Counted from the stretch's first letter, positions 9,961 through 21,199 are shown. The stretch is 64,000 nucleotides of DNA from Pseudomonas fluorescens (GCF_000968015.1 NZ_LACH01000007.1:48663-112662), one strand, 5' to 3'. Program-made: numbers and translations. The notes: generated from the sequence alone by a model not told the origin.

Positions 9961-10617
9961 ATGATCTCTACCTTGCGACGTGGCCTGTTGGTATTGCTCG
10001 CGGCCCTGCCGTTGATGGCTAACGCCGTGGCGGCGCCTTCCGCGCACGAACTGGTACAGGACACCACCAATCGGTTGCTTGCCGATCTGGCGGCCAATAA
10101 AGAGAAGTACAAGCAGGACCCGAAAGACTTTTATACCGCACTGGACACCATCGTCGGACCTGTTGTGGATGCCGAGGGCATTTCCAAGAGCATCATGACG
10201 GTCAAATACTCGCGCAAAGCCACGCCTGCGCAAATGAAGACCTTTGAAGAAAACTTCAAAAAGGGTCTGTTCCAGTTCTATGGCAACGCTTTGCTCGAAT
10301 ACAACAATCAGGGGATCGTTGTCGACCCTGCCAAGGATGAGTCGGGCGACCGTACAAGCGTCGCCATGACGGTCAAAGGCAGCAACGGCGCGATCTATCC
10401 TGTGTCTTACACACTCGAAAAGATCAATGGCGAGTGGAAATTGCGCAACGTGATCATCAACGGCATTAACATCGGCAAGCTGTTCCGTGATCAGTTCGCT
10501 GATGCGATGCAGCGCAATGGCAACGACCTGGACAAGACCATCAATGGTTGGGCCGGGGAAGTCGCCAAAGCCAAGGAAGCCAGTCAGAAGCAAACTACCG
10601 AGACGCAAGCTCAATGA
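9961..10617 (+). CDS. mlaC: Periplasmic phospholipid-binding protein MlaC
   Basis: Soluble carrier shuttling phospholipid between the outer-membrane MlaA complex and MlaFEDB. It has 218 residues with a signal peptide cleaved near residue 25 (ANAVAA). The rest is a Tol-Tol-Ttg2 (MlaC) domain with a KINGEWKLRNVIINGIN stretch. It ends in a charged tail and overlaps mlaB by ATGA. Confidence 0.95.
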   Translation: MISTLRRGLLVLLAALPLMANAVAAPSAHELVQDTTNRLLADLAANKEKYKQDPKDFYTALDTIVGPVVDAEGISKSIMTVKYSRKATPAQMKTFEENFKKGLFQFYGNALLEYNNQGIVVDPAKDESGDRTSVAMTVKGSNGAIYPVSYTLEKINGEWKLRNVIINGINIGKLFRDQFADAMQRNGNDLDKTINGWAGEVAKAKEASQKQTTETQAQ

Positions 10618-10919
10618 GTGTGTCGGCCATTCGCATGAGCGAATCCGGCGAGCTGACGCTTAGCGGCATGCTGGATTACCGCACCGGCCCCGGCTTGCGC
10701 AAGCAGGGGCAGGCGCTGATCAAAGCCAGCAAGGCCGCTGCACTGGTGGTCGATTGCTCGGCAGTGTTGAAATCCAGCAGTGTCGGCTTGTCGCTGCTGT
10801 TGTGCTTCATGCGTGATGCAGAGGCGGCCGGCAAGGCGTTGAGCATCCGTGGGATGCCAGAAGACATGCGCGAAATCGCTCAGGTCAGCGAATTGACCGA
10901 GCTGTTGGCGCATCCCTAA
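10614..10919 (+). CDS. mlaB: STAS-domain protein MlaB
   Basis: Small cytoplasmic subunit that binds MlaF and is needed for assembly and activity of the Mla transporter. It has 101 residues from the ATG that overlaps the mlaC stop. The STAS fold is seen in VVDCSAVLKSSSVGLSLL, where the serine cluster matches the anti-sigma-antagonist loop. Last gene before a terminator. Confidence 0.92.
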   Translation: MSVSAIRMSESGELTLSGMLDYRTGPGLRKQGQALIKASKAAALVVDCSAVLKSSSVGLSLLLCFMRDAEAAGKALSIRGMPEDMREIAQVSELTELLAHP

Positions 10920-10929
10920 CCGCATCTAT

Positions 10930-10988
10930 AAAGAAGCCCCCCGTCAGAGTCCTGCTTCGCGGGGTTCGCAGGCGCGGGGCTTTTTTGT
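10930..10988 (+). terminator. Rho-independent terminator after mlaB
   Basis: AAGCCCC pairs with GGGGCTT across an internal GC-rich loop, followed by six T residues. It lies between mlaB and ibaG. Confidence 0.7.
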
Positions 10989-11032
10989 ATGATGTCCGAC
11001 CCGCGCGCACAGGGCGCCGATTGAGGTTGAGC

Positions 11033-12560
<1,528 letters not shown>

Positions 12561-12589
12561 TTTCTGCTGCATGGGCGCAGGGACGTGCC

Positions 12590-12733
12590 CTCCATGTGGT
12601 GTAACAGCGTCACGAGCGAATGCAAGACAAGGCGAAAACTGGCGAGAAAGCGGAGTTGACTTTAGTCAATGAGCATTTCGAGCCAGTTTTCAACGCAGGA
12701 TTGCAGAGCGCAGTAGCTGTTACTCCACATGGA
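12590..12733. repeat. 144-bp nested palindromic intergenic element
   Basis: Three nested inverted repeats share one centre. The outer 18-bp arms TCCATGTGG.. and ..CCACATGGA match at 17 of 18 positions (12591-12608 with 12716-12733). The middle 10-bp arms are GAAAACTGGC and GCCAGTTTTC (12634-12643 with 12682-12691). The inner hairpin is TTGACT-TT-AGTCAA (12656-12669). It lies between murA and hisG and contains no gene; it resembles a miniature mobile or structured RNA element. Confidence 0.7.
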
Positions 12734-12828
12734 TGAATTCGTTTCAAGTCGAGCCGTTTCCGGCTCGATGTGTGTCCGGCGCCATTTGCGACCGGGCATC
12801 AGTAGCCTGATAAGGACTGACGTTTCCC

Positions 12829-13464
12829 ATGTTGACCATCGCACTGTCCAAGGGCCGCATCCTTGACGACACCCTGCCGCTTCTGGCTGAAGCGGGCATC
12901 GTGCCGACCGAGAATCCGGACAAGAGCCGCAAGCTGATCATTCCCACGACTCAGGCCGATGTACGTCTGCTGATCGTGCGCGCCACCGATGTGCCGACTT
13001 ACGTCGAACATGGTGCCGCTGACCTGGGCGTCGCCGGTAAAGATGTGCTGATGGAATATGGCGGCCAGGGTTTGTACGAGCCATTGGACCTGCGAATTGC
13101 CCTCTGCAAGCTGATGACCGCCGGCCGTGTCGGCGATGTCGAGCCCAAGGGCCGCCTGCGTGTGGCGACCAAATTCGTCAACGTTGCCAAGCGTTACTAC
13201 GCCGAACAGGGCCGTCAGGTCGACATCATCAAGCTCTATGGCTCGATGGAACTCGCGCCGCTGATCGGTCTGGCAGACAAGATCATCGACGTGGTCGACA
13301 CCGGCAACACCCTGCGCGCCAATGGTCTGGAACCCCAGGATTTCATTGCCGACATCAGCTCCCGGCTGATCGTGAACAAAGCTTCAATGAAAATGCAGCA
13401 CGCCCGTATCCAGGCGTTGATCGACACCCTGCGCAAGGCAGTGGAGTCTCGACACCGCGGCTGA
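12829..13464 (+). CDS. hisG: ATP phosphoribosyltransferase, short form
   Basis: First step of histidine synthesis. At 211 residues this is the short form that lacks the C-terminal regulatory domain, so it needs the HisZ subunit encoded elsewhere (family knowledge). The [13 protein letters not shown] and [12 protein letters not shown] motifs are present. It is followed by a terminator-like hairpin and then hisD. Confidence 0.97.
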   Translation: MLTIALSKGRILDDTLPLLAEAGIVPTENPDKSRKLIIPTTQADVRLLIVRATDVPTYVEHGAADLGVAGKDVLMEYGGQGLYEPLDLRIALCKLMTAGRVGDVEPKGRLRVATKFVNVAKRYYAEQGRQVDIIKLYGSMELAPLIGLADKIIDVVDTGNTLRANGLEPQDFIADISSRLIVNKASMKMQHARIQALIDTLRKAVESRHRG

Positions 13465-13517
13465 TTCACCTGCGCGACCTTGAGTCGCGCCCGTCTATCC
13501 GCCTCATAGCCAGAATC

Positions 13518-13566
13518 TCAGGTGCCCAAGCGGAAACGACTGCTAAGTTAGGGCGCCTGAGTTTTT
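13518..13566 (+). terminator. Terminator-like hairpin between hisG and hisD
   Basis: CTCAGGTGCCC (13518-13528) pairs with GGGCGCCTGAG (13551-13561) with one G-U pair, followed by five T residues. It lies 24 bp before the hisD ATG, so it could attenuate or separate hisG from hisD-hisC. Confidence 0.6.
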
Positions 13567-13589
13567 GCCATTCCTATGAGGCTCTCGCT

Positions 13590-14927
13590 ATGACCGCACC
13601 GACTGCAATTCGCCGACTCAACGCTGCTGACCCGGATTTCGCACATCATCTGGATCATCTGCTGAGCTGGGAAAGTGTGTCTGACGACTCGGTCAATCAG
13701 CGGGTGCTGGACATCATCAAGGCCGTGCGCGAGCGTGGCGATGCGGCGCTGGTGGAATTCACCCAGAAGTTCGACGGCCTGCAGGTCGCGTCCATGGCGG
13801 ACCTGATTCTGCCTCGCGAACGCCTGGAACTGGCCCTGACCCGAATCACCGTGCCTCAGCGTGAAGCGCTGGAAAAAGCTGCGTCCCGAGTACGCAGCTA
13901 CCACGAGAAACAGAAGCAGGACTCCTGGAGCTACACCGAAGCCGACGGCACCGTGCTGGGCCAGAAAGTGACGCCGTTGGATCGCGCCGGCCTGTATGTA
14001 CCGGGCGGCAAGGCGTCTTATCCGTCCTCGGTACTGATGAACGCGATTCCGGCCAAGGTGGCCGGTGTGACCGAAGTGGTCATGGTGGTGCCGACGCCTC
14101 GTGGCGAAATCAACGAACTGGTGCTGGCCGCAGCCTGCATCGCCGGCGTCGACCGCGTGTTCACCATCGGCGGCGCCCAAGCGGTTGCCGCGCTGGCCTA
14201 CGGCACCGAAAGCGTGCCGAAGGTCGACAAAGTGGTCGGCCCGGGCAACATCTACGTCGCCACCGCCAAGCGCCACGTGTTCGGCCAGGTTGGCATCGAC
14301 ATGATCGCCGGCCCTTCGGAGATCCTTGTGGTATGCGACGGTCACACCGATCCGGACTGGATCGCCATGGACCTGTTCTCCCAGGCCGAGCACGACGAAG
14401 ACGCCCAAGCGATTCTGGTCAGCCCGGATGCCGAGTTCCTCGACAAGGTGGCCGCCAGCATCGCCAAACTGCTGCCGACCATGGAACGCGCCGAGATCAT
14501 CGAAACGTCGATCAATGGCCGTGGTGCGCTGATCAAGGTCCGCGACATGGACCAAGCCATCGAAGTGGCCAACCGCATCGCACCGGAACACCTTGAGTTG
14601 TCCGTTGCTGATCCGCAGGCCTGGCTGCCGAAGATTCGCCACGCTGGCGCGATCTTCATGGGCCGTCACACCTCCGAAGCCTTGGGCGACTATTGCGCCG
14701 GCCCGAACCACGTGTTGCCAACCTCCGGCACCGCGCGCTTCTCCTCGCCGCTGGGTGTGTACGACTTCCAGAAGCGTTCGTCGATCATCTTCTGCTCCGA
14801 GCAAGGTGCGTCGGAACTGGGCAAAACCGCTTCCGTGCTGGCCCGTGGCGAGTCGCTGACCGCTCACGCGCGCAGCGCCGAATACCGCATCATTGACGAG
14901 CTCTTTAATGAAGAGCAGGGGGAGTGA
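13590..14927 (+). CDS. hisD: Histidinol dehydrogenase
   Basis: Zinc enzyme oxidising histidinol to histidine in two NAD-dependent steps. It has 445 residues, a little longer than E. coli HisD. Conserved stretches include [16 protein letters not shown], the GPGNIYVA nucleotide region and QAEHDEDAQ. The stop overlaps the hisC region, with hisC starting 2 bp later. Confidence 0.98.
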   Translation: MTAPTAIRRLNAADPDFAHHLDHLLSWESVSDDSVNQRVLDIIKAVRERGDAALVEFTQKFDGLQVASMADLILPRERLELALTRITVPQREALEKAASRVRSYHEKQKQDSWSYTEADGTVLGQKVTPLDRAGLYVPGGKASYPSSVLMNAIPAKVAGVTEVVMVVPTPRGEINELVLAAACIAGVDRVFTIGGAQAVAALAYGTESVPKVDKVVGPGNIYVATAKRHVFGQVGIDMIAGPSEILVVCDGHTDPDWIAMDLFSQAEHDEDAQAILVSPDAEFLDKVAASIAKLLPTMERAEIIETSINGRGALIKVRDMDQAIEVANRIAPEHLELSVADPQAWLPKIRHAGAIFMGRHTSEALGDYCAGPNHVLPTSGTARFSSPLGVYDFQKRSSIIFCSEQGASELGKTASVLARGESLTAHARSAEYRIIDELFNEEQGE

Positions 14928-14929
14928 AG

Positions 14930-15982
14930 ATGAGTAAATTCTGGAGCCCGTTCGTCAAGAATCTGGTGCCTTATGTCCCGGGCGAGCAGCCGAAACTGGC
15001 GAAACTGGTGAAGCTCAACACCAACGAAAACCCGTACGGTCCATCGCCAAAAGCCTTGGCGGCGATGCAGACCGAACTGAATGACAATTTGCGTCTGTAC
15101 CCGGACCCGAACAGTGAAGTGCTCAAGCAAGCAGTCGCCAAGTACTACGGCGTGCAGAGCAATCAGGTGTTTCTCGGCAACGGTTCCGATGAAGTCCTGG
15201 CGCACATCTTTCACGGTTTGCTGCAACACGATCAGCCGCTGCTGTTCCCGGACATCAGCTACAGCTTCTATCCGGTTTACTGCGGGTTGTATGGCATCGC
15301 CTTCGACGCGGTGCCGCTGGACGAGCAGTTCCAGATCAACCCGGCGGACTACGCCAAGCCGAACGGCGGGATCATCTTCCCGAATCCGAACGCACCGACT
15401 GGCTGCCTGTTGGCGCTGGACGCCGTGGAGCAAATCCTCAAGGCCAGCCCGGACTCAGTGGTCGTGGTGGATGAGGCTTACATCGATTTCGGCGGTGAGA
15501 CGGCGATCAGCCTGGTGGATCGTTATCCGAACCTGCTGGTGACCCAGACCCTGTCCAAGTCCCGTTCGCTGGCCGGCCTGCGAGTGGGGCTGGCGGTGGG
15601 ACATCCGGACCTGATCGAGGCGCTGGAGCGGATCAAGAACAGCTTCAACTCCTATCCGCTGGATCGCCTGGCGAATGTCGGTGCAGCCGCAGCGTTCGAA
15701 GATCGTGAGTACTTCGATAAGACCTGCCGGTTGGTGATCGAGAATCGTAAATGGGTCATTACGCAATTGGAAGCGAAGGGCTTTGAAGTCCTGCCGTCGG
15801 CGGCAAACTTCATTTTCGTCCGTCATCCGAAACACGATGCGGCGGGGCTGGCGGCGAAGTTGCGCGAGCAAGGCGTGATCGTTCGGCACTTCAAACAGGA
15901 ACGGATTGCCCAATTCCTGCGGATCTCGATTGGCACGCCGGAGCAGAATCAGGCGTTGATCGACGGCCTCGGCGACCTCTGA
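14930..15982 (+). CDS. hisC: Histidinol-phosphate aminotransferase
   Basis: PLP-dependent class I/II aminotransferase of histidine synthesis. I took the ATG at 14930 (350 residues, MSKFWSPF) because the GGGGGA site ends about 7 bp before it; an in-frame GTG two codons earlier is less likely. The PLP lysine is K210 in [10 protein letters not shown], and DEAYIDF carries the pyridine-binding aspartate. Confidence 0.96.
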   Translation: MSKFWSPFVKNLVPYVPGEQPKLAKLVKLNTNENPYGPSPKALAAMQTELNDNLRLYPDPNSEVLKQAVAKYYGVQSNQVFLGNGSDEVLAHIFHGLLQHDQPLLFPDISYSFYPVYCGLYGIAFDAVPLDEQFQINPADYAKPNGGIIFPNPNAPTGCLLALDAVEQILKASPDSVVVVDEAYIDFGGETAISLVDRYPNLLVTQTLSKSRSLAGLRVGLAVGHPDLIEALERIKNSFNSYPLDRLANVGAAAAFEDREYFDKTCRLVIENRKWVITQLEAKGFEVLPSAANFIFVRHPKHDAAGLAAKLREQGVIVRHFKQERIAQFLRISIGTPEQNQALIDGLGDL

Positions 15983-15995
15983 TTCAACTCCGAAC

Positions 15996-16087
15996 CTGTG
16001 GGAGCAAGCCTGCTCGCGATGGCGGTCTGACATTCAACATAGATGCTGAATGTTACGGCCAATCGCGAGCAGGCTCGCTCCCACAAG
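15996..16087. repeat. REP-type inverted repeat pair, family B
   Basis: Arms GTGGGAGCAAGCCTGCTCGC and its inverted partner flank a loop containing a smaller hairpin (CATTCA..TGAATG). It lies between converging hisC and the DUF4198 gene. Related copies are at 21085, 24221 and 30118. Confidence 0.85.
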
Positions 16088-16097
16088 GTTTTGTGGG

Positions 16098-16829
16098 TTA
16101 TTCGTGATGCGGTTCACCCAGGAACGTCAGTGAACTGAACACCCCACGCGTCGCCACATCCGGATTGTCCTTCAGCACAATCTCCATCTGTGCCGAAATC
16201 ACGTTCAACCCCTCATTGCGCACCACCACCTGCGCTCGGCCATCCGCATCGGTTTCAGTGCTCAAGGTATTCGGCGCACTGCGATAATCGCCAACCAACT
16301 TCACACCGGCTGCCGGTTTGCCGTCCAATAGCACTCGCACTGGCAGCAACTTGCCTGGCCCGACCGTCAGCGGATCAACCTCCGGCAGGATCAGCAACTT
16401 CATCTGCTCAAGCTTGGGCAACTTCGCCCCCGGCTGATAAATCGCCAGGCTGTATTTGAAGGTCTGCGTTGACTCGATTGCGCCAGGCACCTTGCTGCGC
16501 CCTTCGTTGATCCATTTTTTATCCGCCGTTTGCGACCACATGCCATTGTCCAGCACCACCGCCATCACAGCGGGTGGTTTCAACGGTTGCAAACGGGCGT
16601 GATCGGCAAGGCGCTGCACGGTCACCGGGATCATTTTGCCGTTGACGTCATACGCCCAGGCGCCGCTGATCTTCTGTGCCTTGAACGCGTTGTCTTCGGC
16701 ACCGTGGCCGTAAATCACTTCGATATTGCCGCGACGTTGTTCGGTCCACAGGCCATGGGCCGAGACTTGGCTTGTAAATAAAGGGCCGAACAGCAGACCG
16801 AGCAGGGCCATAGGTTTGAGGTGTCGCAT
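16098..16829 (-). CDS. DUF4198 domain-containing periplasmic protein
   Basis: Exported protein of 243 residues with a signal peptide ending SQVSAHG, so the mature N-terminus may begin with a metal-binding histidine. The body shows repeated beta strands and a carboxypeptidase-regulatory-like or Ig-like part near the C-terminus (VRVLLDGKPAAGVKLVGDY). DUF4198 proteins are often found with cobalt/nickel uptake genes and TonB receptors (family knowledge). It starts 12 bp after the TonB receptor stop, so the two form an operon. I infer a role in metal or metallophore uptake; the ligand is unknown. Confidence 0.72.
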   Translation of the reverse strand: MRHLKPMALLGLLFGPLFTSQVSAHGLWTEQRRGNIEVIYGHGAEDNAFKAQKISGAWAYDVNGKMIPVTVQRLADHARLQPLKPPAVMAVVLDNGMWSQTADKKWINEGRSKVPGAIESTQTFKYSLAIYQPGAKLPKLEQMKLLILPEVDPLTVGPGKLLPVRVLLDGKPAAGVKLVGDYRSAPNTLSTETDADGRAQVVVRNEGLNVISAQMEIVLKDNPDVATRGVFSSLTFLGEPHHE

Positions 16830-16841
16830 GGGGGCTTCCTA

Positions 16842-18947
16842 TTACAGATTAAGGGTCAGGCTGACGGTGAAGTTGCGAGGCTCGCCGGGGTTGACCCAGT
16901 AGTTGCTGTACGAGCGCTCGAAGTATTTCTCGTCGAAAAGGTTGTTCAGGTTCAGGCCCACGGTGATGTGTTCACTGGCCTTGTAATGGGCCAGCAGGTC
17001 GACGGTGTGGTAGGCCGGTAGCTCAAAATCGCTGCCGGATTCACCCGAGCGATCGCCGACATAAGTGAGCGCCGCGCCGACGTCCGACCCCCGCAAACGG
17101 CCATTCTGGAATTCATAAACCCCGAGCAGGCTGCCACTACGTTTGGCCACACCGAGGATTCGGCTGCCGGTGGGAATCACCTTGTCGCCCTCGGTGACTT
17201 CGGCGTCGATGTAGGCGAAGGCACCGATCACCCGCATGGCGTCGGTCACTTGCCCGGCGACTTGCAGGTCGAATCCCTGGCTTCGCGCCTTGCCCATGGC
17301 GCGGCTGGTGTCGGTGCCCGGATCGAGGGTGAGGACGTTTTTTTTGTCGATATGGAAGGCGGCGAGGGTGCTGCTCAAGCGGTCGTCGAATAGCTCGCTC
17401 TTGATCCCGATTTCATAACCGACACCTTCTTCCGGATCGAAGGATTTGCCGGCAGCGTCCAGTCCATTGTTCGGTTTGAACGAAGTGGCTGCGTTGGCAA
17501 ACACCCCGACTTCAGGTGTCAGTTGATAGAGCAGGCCGGCCCGTTGGGTCAGGGCGTCGTGGCTCTGGCGGCGGGTGGCGCCACGACTGTGATCGTCGAT
17601 GCTTTGTTCGAAATGTTCGAAACGTGCACCGAGCATGCCGCGCAGTTTGTCGGTAAAGACGATTTGATCCTGCAGGTTCAGCGCATGGCTTTCGACGTGT
17701 TCGAAGAAGTCCGTGCCGGAGCGCGTGCCGTCGGGTTTTGGCTGACCGTAGACCGGCTGATAAATGTCGATGGCATAAGGGCCGCCAGCGATGGTCGTGA
17801 CCCGCTCGTTCTTGCGAAAGTTTTCGTATTCGCTGCCAATCAGCAGTTCGTGTTGCCAGCTACCGATGTCGAAAAAGCCACGTAGTTCGAGTTGAGTGAT
17901 GCTGTCGTGCCAATTCGTATCGCGTTCACGATAGCGTCGATTGGCGGTGTGGCCGTCGGCATTCAACGCGCGGTTTTCGGAGGCGTAGCCCCAGAGTTTG
18001 CCTTCTTTGTAATGACTGGCCAGGCGCAGTTTCCAGCGATCGTTGAGCTGATGTTCGAGGGCCGCCTGGAGCATGTTGTTGTGGTTATCAATGTCGCCAT
18101 CGTTGGGTTCGCCGAGGAAGGTCGAACGGGAAACACCGCTCCATGCGTTGTACGGCGCGACGATGCCGCGGTCGAAAGTCGAGCTGTGGCGAACGAACTC
18201 GCTCTCCACCAACAGGCTTGTGTCTGGGGTGAGTTGCCAATTGAAGGAGGGCGCGACGAACACTCGTTGGCTGCCGATGTGATCGCGGAAGCTGTGGTTG
18301 TCCTCGACGGCCAGGTTCATTCGCGACAGCACATTGGCGTCGTTATCCAGTGGCGTGTTGACGTCCAGCGCTGTGCGAAAGCGATCCCAGCTGCCGACGC
18401 TGGTTTGCAACGTGGTGAAGGCTTCGGGCTGCGGCTTCTTGGTGACGATGTTCACCGTGCCGCCCGGATCGCCGCGTCCATAGAGGCTTGCCGCGGGGCC
18501 TTTGAGCACTTCGATGCGCTCGATGTTGGCCACATCCGGGGTGCTCGGGTAACCGCGGTTGGCGCTGAAGCCGTCCTTGTAGAACTCCGACGAGGTGAAA
18601 CCGCGCACGCTGTATTCATAGAGCGTCAGGCCGCCGAAGTTGTTCTGCTTCGACACACCACCGGCAAAATCCAGCGCACGCTCGACGCTGGTGCTGCCCA
18701 GATCGTTGAGCACACTGACAGGGATCACGCTGATGGATTGCGGGATGTCGCGAATCGCGGTGTCTGTTTTGGTCGCGCTGGAAGACCGCGTGGCGCGGTA
18801 GCCCTGGATCGGACCGGTGGGGGATTCGTAGTTGGAGGTGACGCTGATGGCGTCCAGTTCGAGGGGACCGGACTCTTCGGCGAAGACCGGGTCCCCTAGC
18901 AGACCGAGGGCAAGACTTGCCACGGAGGCCATTGTTCGAGACGACAT
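16842..18947 (-). CDS. TonB-dependent siderophore-type receptor
   Basis: Outer-membrane gated barrel importing a metal chelate with TonB energy. It has 701 residues from the ATG at 18947. A signal peptide ends at about residue 23. There is no N-terminal STN signalling domain, so it should not control a sigma/anti-sigma pair. The plug domain spans about 50-160 (IPQSISVIP, RGFTSSEFYKDGF, IERIEVLKGPAASLYGRGDPGG) and the barrel ends in the terminal phrase FTVSLTLNL. It is followed by the DUF4198 gene. The pair is absent from the otherwise conserved hisC-algW junction as I know it from P. aeruginosa, which suggests insertion. Confidence 0.9.
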   Translation of the reverse strand: MSSRTMASVASLALGLLGDPVFAEESGPLELDAISVTSNYESPTGPIQGYRATRSSSATKTDTAIRDIPQSISVIPVSVLNDLGSTSVERALDFAGGVSKQNNFGGLTLYEYSVRGFTSSEFYKDGFSANRGYPSTPDVANIERIEVLKGPAASLYGRGDPGGTVNIVTKKPQPEAFTTLQTSVGSWDRFRTALDVNTPLDNDANVLSRMNLAVEDNHSFRDHIGSQRVFVAPSFNWQLTPDTSLLVESEFVRHSSTFDRGIVAPYNAWSGVSRSTFLGEPNDGDIDNHNNMLQAALEHQLNDRWKLRLASHYKEGKLWGYASENRALNADGHTANRRYRERDTNWHDSITQLELRGFFDIGSWQHELLIGSEYENFRKNERVTTIAGGPYAIDIYQPVYGQPKPDGTRSGTDFFEHVESHALNLQDQIVFTDKLRGMLGARFEHFEQSIDDHSRGATRRQSHDALTQRAGLLYQLTPEVGVFANAATSFKPNNGLDAAGKSFDPEEGVGYEIGIKSELFDDRLSSTLAAFHIDKKNVLTLDPGTDTSRAMGKARSQGFDLQVAGQVTDAMRVIGAFAYIDAEVTEGDKVIPTGSRILGVAKRSGSLLGVYEFQNGRLRGSDVGAALTYVGDRSGESGSDFELPAYHTVDLLAHYKASEHITVGLNLNNLFDEKYFERSYSNYWVNPGEPRNFTVSLTLNL

Positions 18948-18988
18948 GTTATGTTGTTCCAATATAGATATTGAAACAATATAACATG
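18945..18988. promoter_or_regulatory. 44-bp palindrome over the TonB receptor start codon
   Basis: The outer arms are CATGTTAT and ATAACATG, and pairing continues to a centre at 18966/18967 with 19 of 22 base pairs matching. It covers the ATG and the 40 bp upstream of the receptor gene. The TGTTAT/ATAACA ends recall metal-regulator half-sites such as those of Zur, but the spacing is not standard. Probably an operator. Confidence 0.55.
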
Positions 18989-19033
18989 ACTAATGAGAAT
19001 GTCTTCTGTTTGCCCGAGATGCTCGGGCAAGCG

Positions 19034-20194
19034 TCAGTCTTCTTCTTTCTCTTTGACCGGCGCCGGTGGCGGACGCAGGCCGATTTCCGCAGTCAGCTTG
19101 AGCTCCTTGCCGTTACGCATCACCTGGATCGTGACCTTGTCGGTCGGTTTGATCCGCGCGACCTGGTTCATCGAACGACGACCATCGCCGGCCGGTTCGC
19201 CGTCGATGCTGAGGATCACGTCACCCAGTTGCAGGCCGGCCTTCTGCGCCGGACCGTCACGGAAAATCCCCGCGACCACAATGCCCGGTCGCCCCGACAG
19301 GCCAAACGATTCCGCCAGCTCCTGGCTCAACGGCTGCACTTCGATGCCGAGCCAGCCGCGAATCACCTGGCCGTGCTCGATAATCGACTTCATCACTTCC
19401 ATGGCCAGTTTCACCGGGATTGCGAAACCGATGCCCTGCGAACCGCCGGACTTGGAGAAGATCGCCGTGTTGATGCCGGTCAGGTTGCCGTTGGCATCCA
19501 CCAGCGCACCACCGGAATTGCCAGGGTTGATCGCCGCGTCGGTCTGAATGAAGTCTTCGTAGTTGTTCAAGCCCAGCTGATTACGTCCGGTGGCACTGAT
19601 GATGCCCATGGTCACGGTCTGGCCGACACCGAACGGGTTGCCGATGGCGAGGGCTACGTCGCCGATGCGGATGTTGTCGGAACGCCCGACAGTGATCGAT
19701 GGAAGATTCTTCAAGTCGATCTTCAGGACCGCGAGGTCGGTCTCCGGGTCGCTGCCGATCACTCGCGCCAGGGTTTCACGACCGTCCTTGAGCGCCACCA
19801 CGATCTGGTCGGCACCGGTGGTCACGTGGTTGTTGGTCAGCAGGTAACCTTCCGGGCTCATGATCACGCCGGAACCGAGGCTCGACTCCATGCGCTTCTG
19901 TTTGGGCGAGTTGTCGCCGAAGAAGCGGCGGAACTGCGGATCTTCGAACAGCGGATGGTTCGGTTTGTTGATGACTTTGGTGGTGTACAGGTTGACCACC
20001 GACGGCGCGGCCGTGGTCACCGCGTCGGCATAGGACACCGGACCCTGTTGCATGGTGGTGGTTTGCGGGGCTTGCTGCATGTTGACGTCGAGGCTCGGGA
20101 GCCCGACCCACTGCGGGTAACGCTGGATGATTAACAGAGCAATAAGCACGCCGGCCAACAGCGGCCAGCCGGAAAAACGCAGCGCCTTGAGCAT
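19034..20194 (-). CDS. algW: DegS-type periplasmic serine protease AlgW
   Basis: Membrane-anchored site-1 protease that cuts the anti-sigma factor MucA on envelope stress and so activates AlgU (family knowledge). It has 386 residues: an anchor helix at about 10-24, a trypsin-like domain with catalytic H123, D153 and S227 (GNSGG), and one PDZ domain at about 280-365 (GLSGRPGIVV, LGDVILSIDGEP). The single PDZ domain marks the DegS/AlgW rather than the MucD group. Divergent from the NIF3-like gene. Confidence 0.93.
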   Translation of the reverse strand: MLKALRFSGWPLLAGVLIALLIIQRYPQWVGLPSLDVNMQQAPQTTTMQQGPVSYADAVTTAAPSVVNLYTTKVINKPNHPLFEDPQFRRFFGDNSPKQKRMESSLGSGVIMSPEGYLLTNNHVTTGADQIVVALKDGRETLARVIGSDPETDLAVLKIDLKNLPSITVGRSDNIRIGDVALAIGNPFGVGQTVTMGIISATGRNQLGLNNYEDFIQTDAAINPGNSGGALVDANGNLTGINTAIFSKSGGSQGIGFAIPVKLAMEVMKSIIEHGQVIRGWLGIEVQPLSQELAESFGLSGRPGIVVAGIFRDGPAQKAGLQLGDVILSIDGEPAGDGRRSMNQVARIKPTDKVTIQVMRNGKELKLTAEIGLRPPPAPVKEKEED

Positions 20195-20296
20195 TAAGCA
20201 CGTCCTGAGAGGTTGCAGGCGGTATGAGACCGCCCATAATGTCGCGCATTATACGAGGCGAAGCATGCCTCTGAACGGGATATTTAGGAGTCTTTT

Positions 20297-21055
20297 ATGG
20301 CCGTCGCCTTGAGCACCCTGGTCGAAGAAGCCGACCGTTACCTTAACAGTGCAAAGATTGCCGATTACTGCCCCAACGGGTTGCAGGTCGAAGGCCGGCC
20401 GCAGGTCATGCGCATCGTCAGTGGCGTCACCGCCAGCCAGGCGTTGCTCGACGCCGCTGTGGAAGCCAGCGCCGACCTGGTACTGGTGCATCACGGCTAT
20501 TTCTGGAAAGGCGAGAATCCGTGCATCACCGGCATGAAGCAGCGTCGGTTGAAAACCCTGCTCAAGCACGATATCAGCCTGTTGTCCTACCATCTGCCGC
20601 TGGATCTGCACCCGGAAGTCGGCAATAACGTGCAGCTGGCACGTCAGCTCGATATCACCGTGGAAGGCCCATTGGACCCGGACAATCTCAAAGTTGTCGG
20701 CCTGGTCGGTTCATTGAACGAGCCGGTGACGGCCCGCGATTTTGCCCGTCGCGTACAAGAAGTCATGGGCCGCGAGCCGTTGCTGATCGAAGGCAGCGAG
20801 ATGATCCGCCGTGTTGGCTGGTGCACCGGTGGCGGTCAGGGTTACATCGATCAGGCCGTGTTGGCTGGCGTCGACTTGTACCTCAGCGGTGAGGCGTCCG
20901 AGCAGACCTTCCACAGCGCCCGGGAAAACGACATCAGCTTCATCGCCGCCGGTCACCATGCGACCGAGCGCTATGGCGTGCAGGCACTCGGGGATTATCT
21001 GGCGCGGCGTTTTGCCCTTGAGCACATCTTCATCGATTGCCCGAATCCAATTTGA
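20297..21055 (+). CDS. NIF3-like dinuclear metal-binding protein
   Basis: Member of the NIF3/YbgI family, 252 residues. These hexameric proteins bind two metal ions, but the reaction is unsettled. Seen are the VLVHHGYFWKGE motif, the YHLPLDLHPEVGNN segment and the C-terminal AAGHHATERYGVQALG motif that carries metal-binding histidines. The ATG is preceded by TTAGGAG. It follows algW divergently, as in other pseudomonads. Confidence 0.88.
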   Translation: MAVALSTLVEEADRYLNSAKIADYCPNGLQVEGRPQVMRIVSGVTASQALLDAAVEASADLVLVHHGYFWKGENPCITGMKQRRLKTLLKHDISLLSYHLPLDLHPEVGNNVQLARQLDITVEGPLDPDNLKVVGLVGSLNEPVTARDFARRVQEVMGREPLLIEGSEMIRRVGWCTGGGQGYIDQAVLAGVDLYLSGEASEQTFHSARENDISFIAAGHHATERYGVQALGDYLARRFALEHIFIDCPNPI

Positions 21056-21084
21056 TAGCGTGGATCTGCGGGACATCCGGTTAA

Positions 21085-21177
21085 CTGTGGGAGCGAGCTT
21101 GCTCGCGATGGCGGTGTAACAGTCGACATTAATGCTGAATGTGAGTAAGTCATCGCGAGCAAGCTCGCTCCCACAAA
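21085..21177. repeat. REP-type inverted repeat pair, family B
   Basis: GTGGGAGCGAGCTTGCTCGC and its inverted partner lie around a loop with GTCGACAT and TGAATGT, as in the copies at 15996 and 24221. It lies between the NIF3-like gene and cysD. Confidence 0.85.
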
Positions 21178-21199
21178 GTCTGCAGCGCCCGAACAGGCA

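Noticed and set aside
19011..19028. Terminator between algW and the TonB receptor gene
   Set aside because: The GCCCGAG/CTCGGGC hairpin has no T-run on either strand, so I did not list it.
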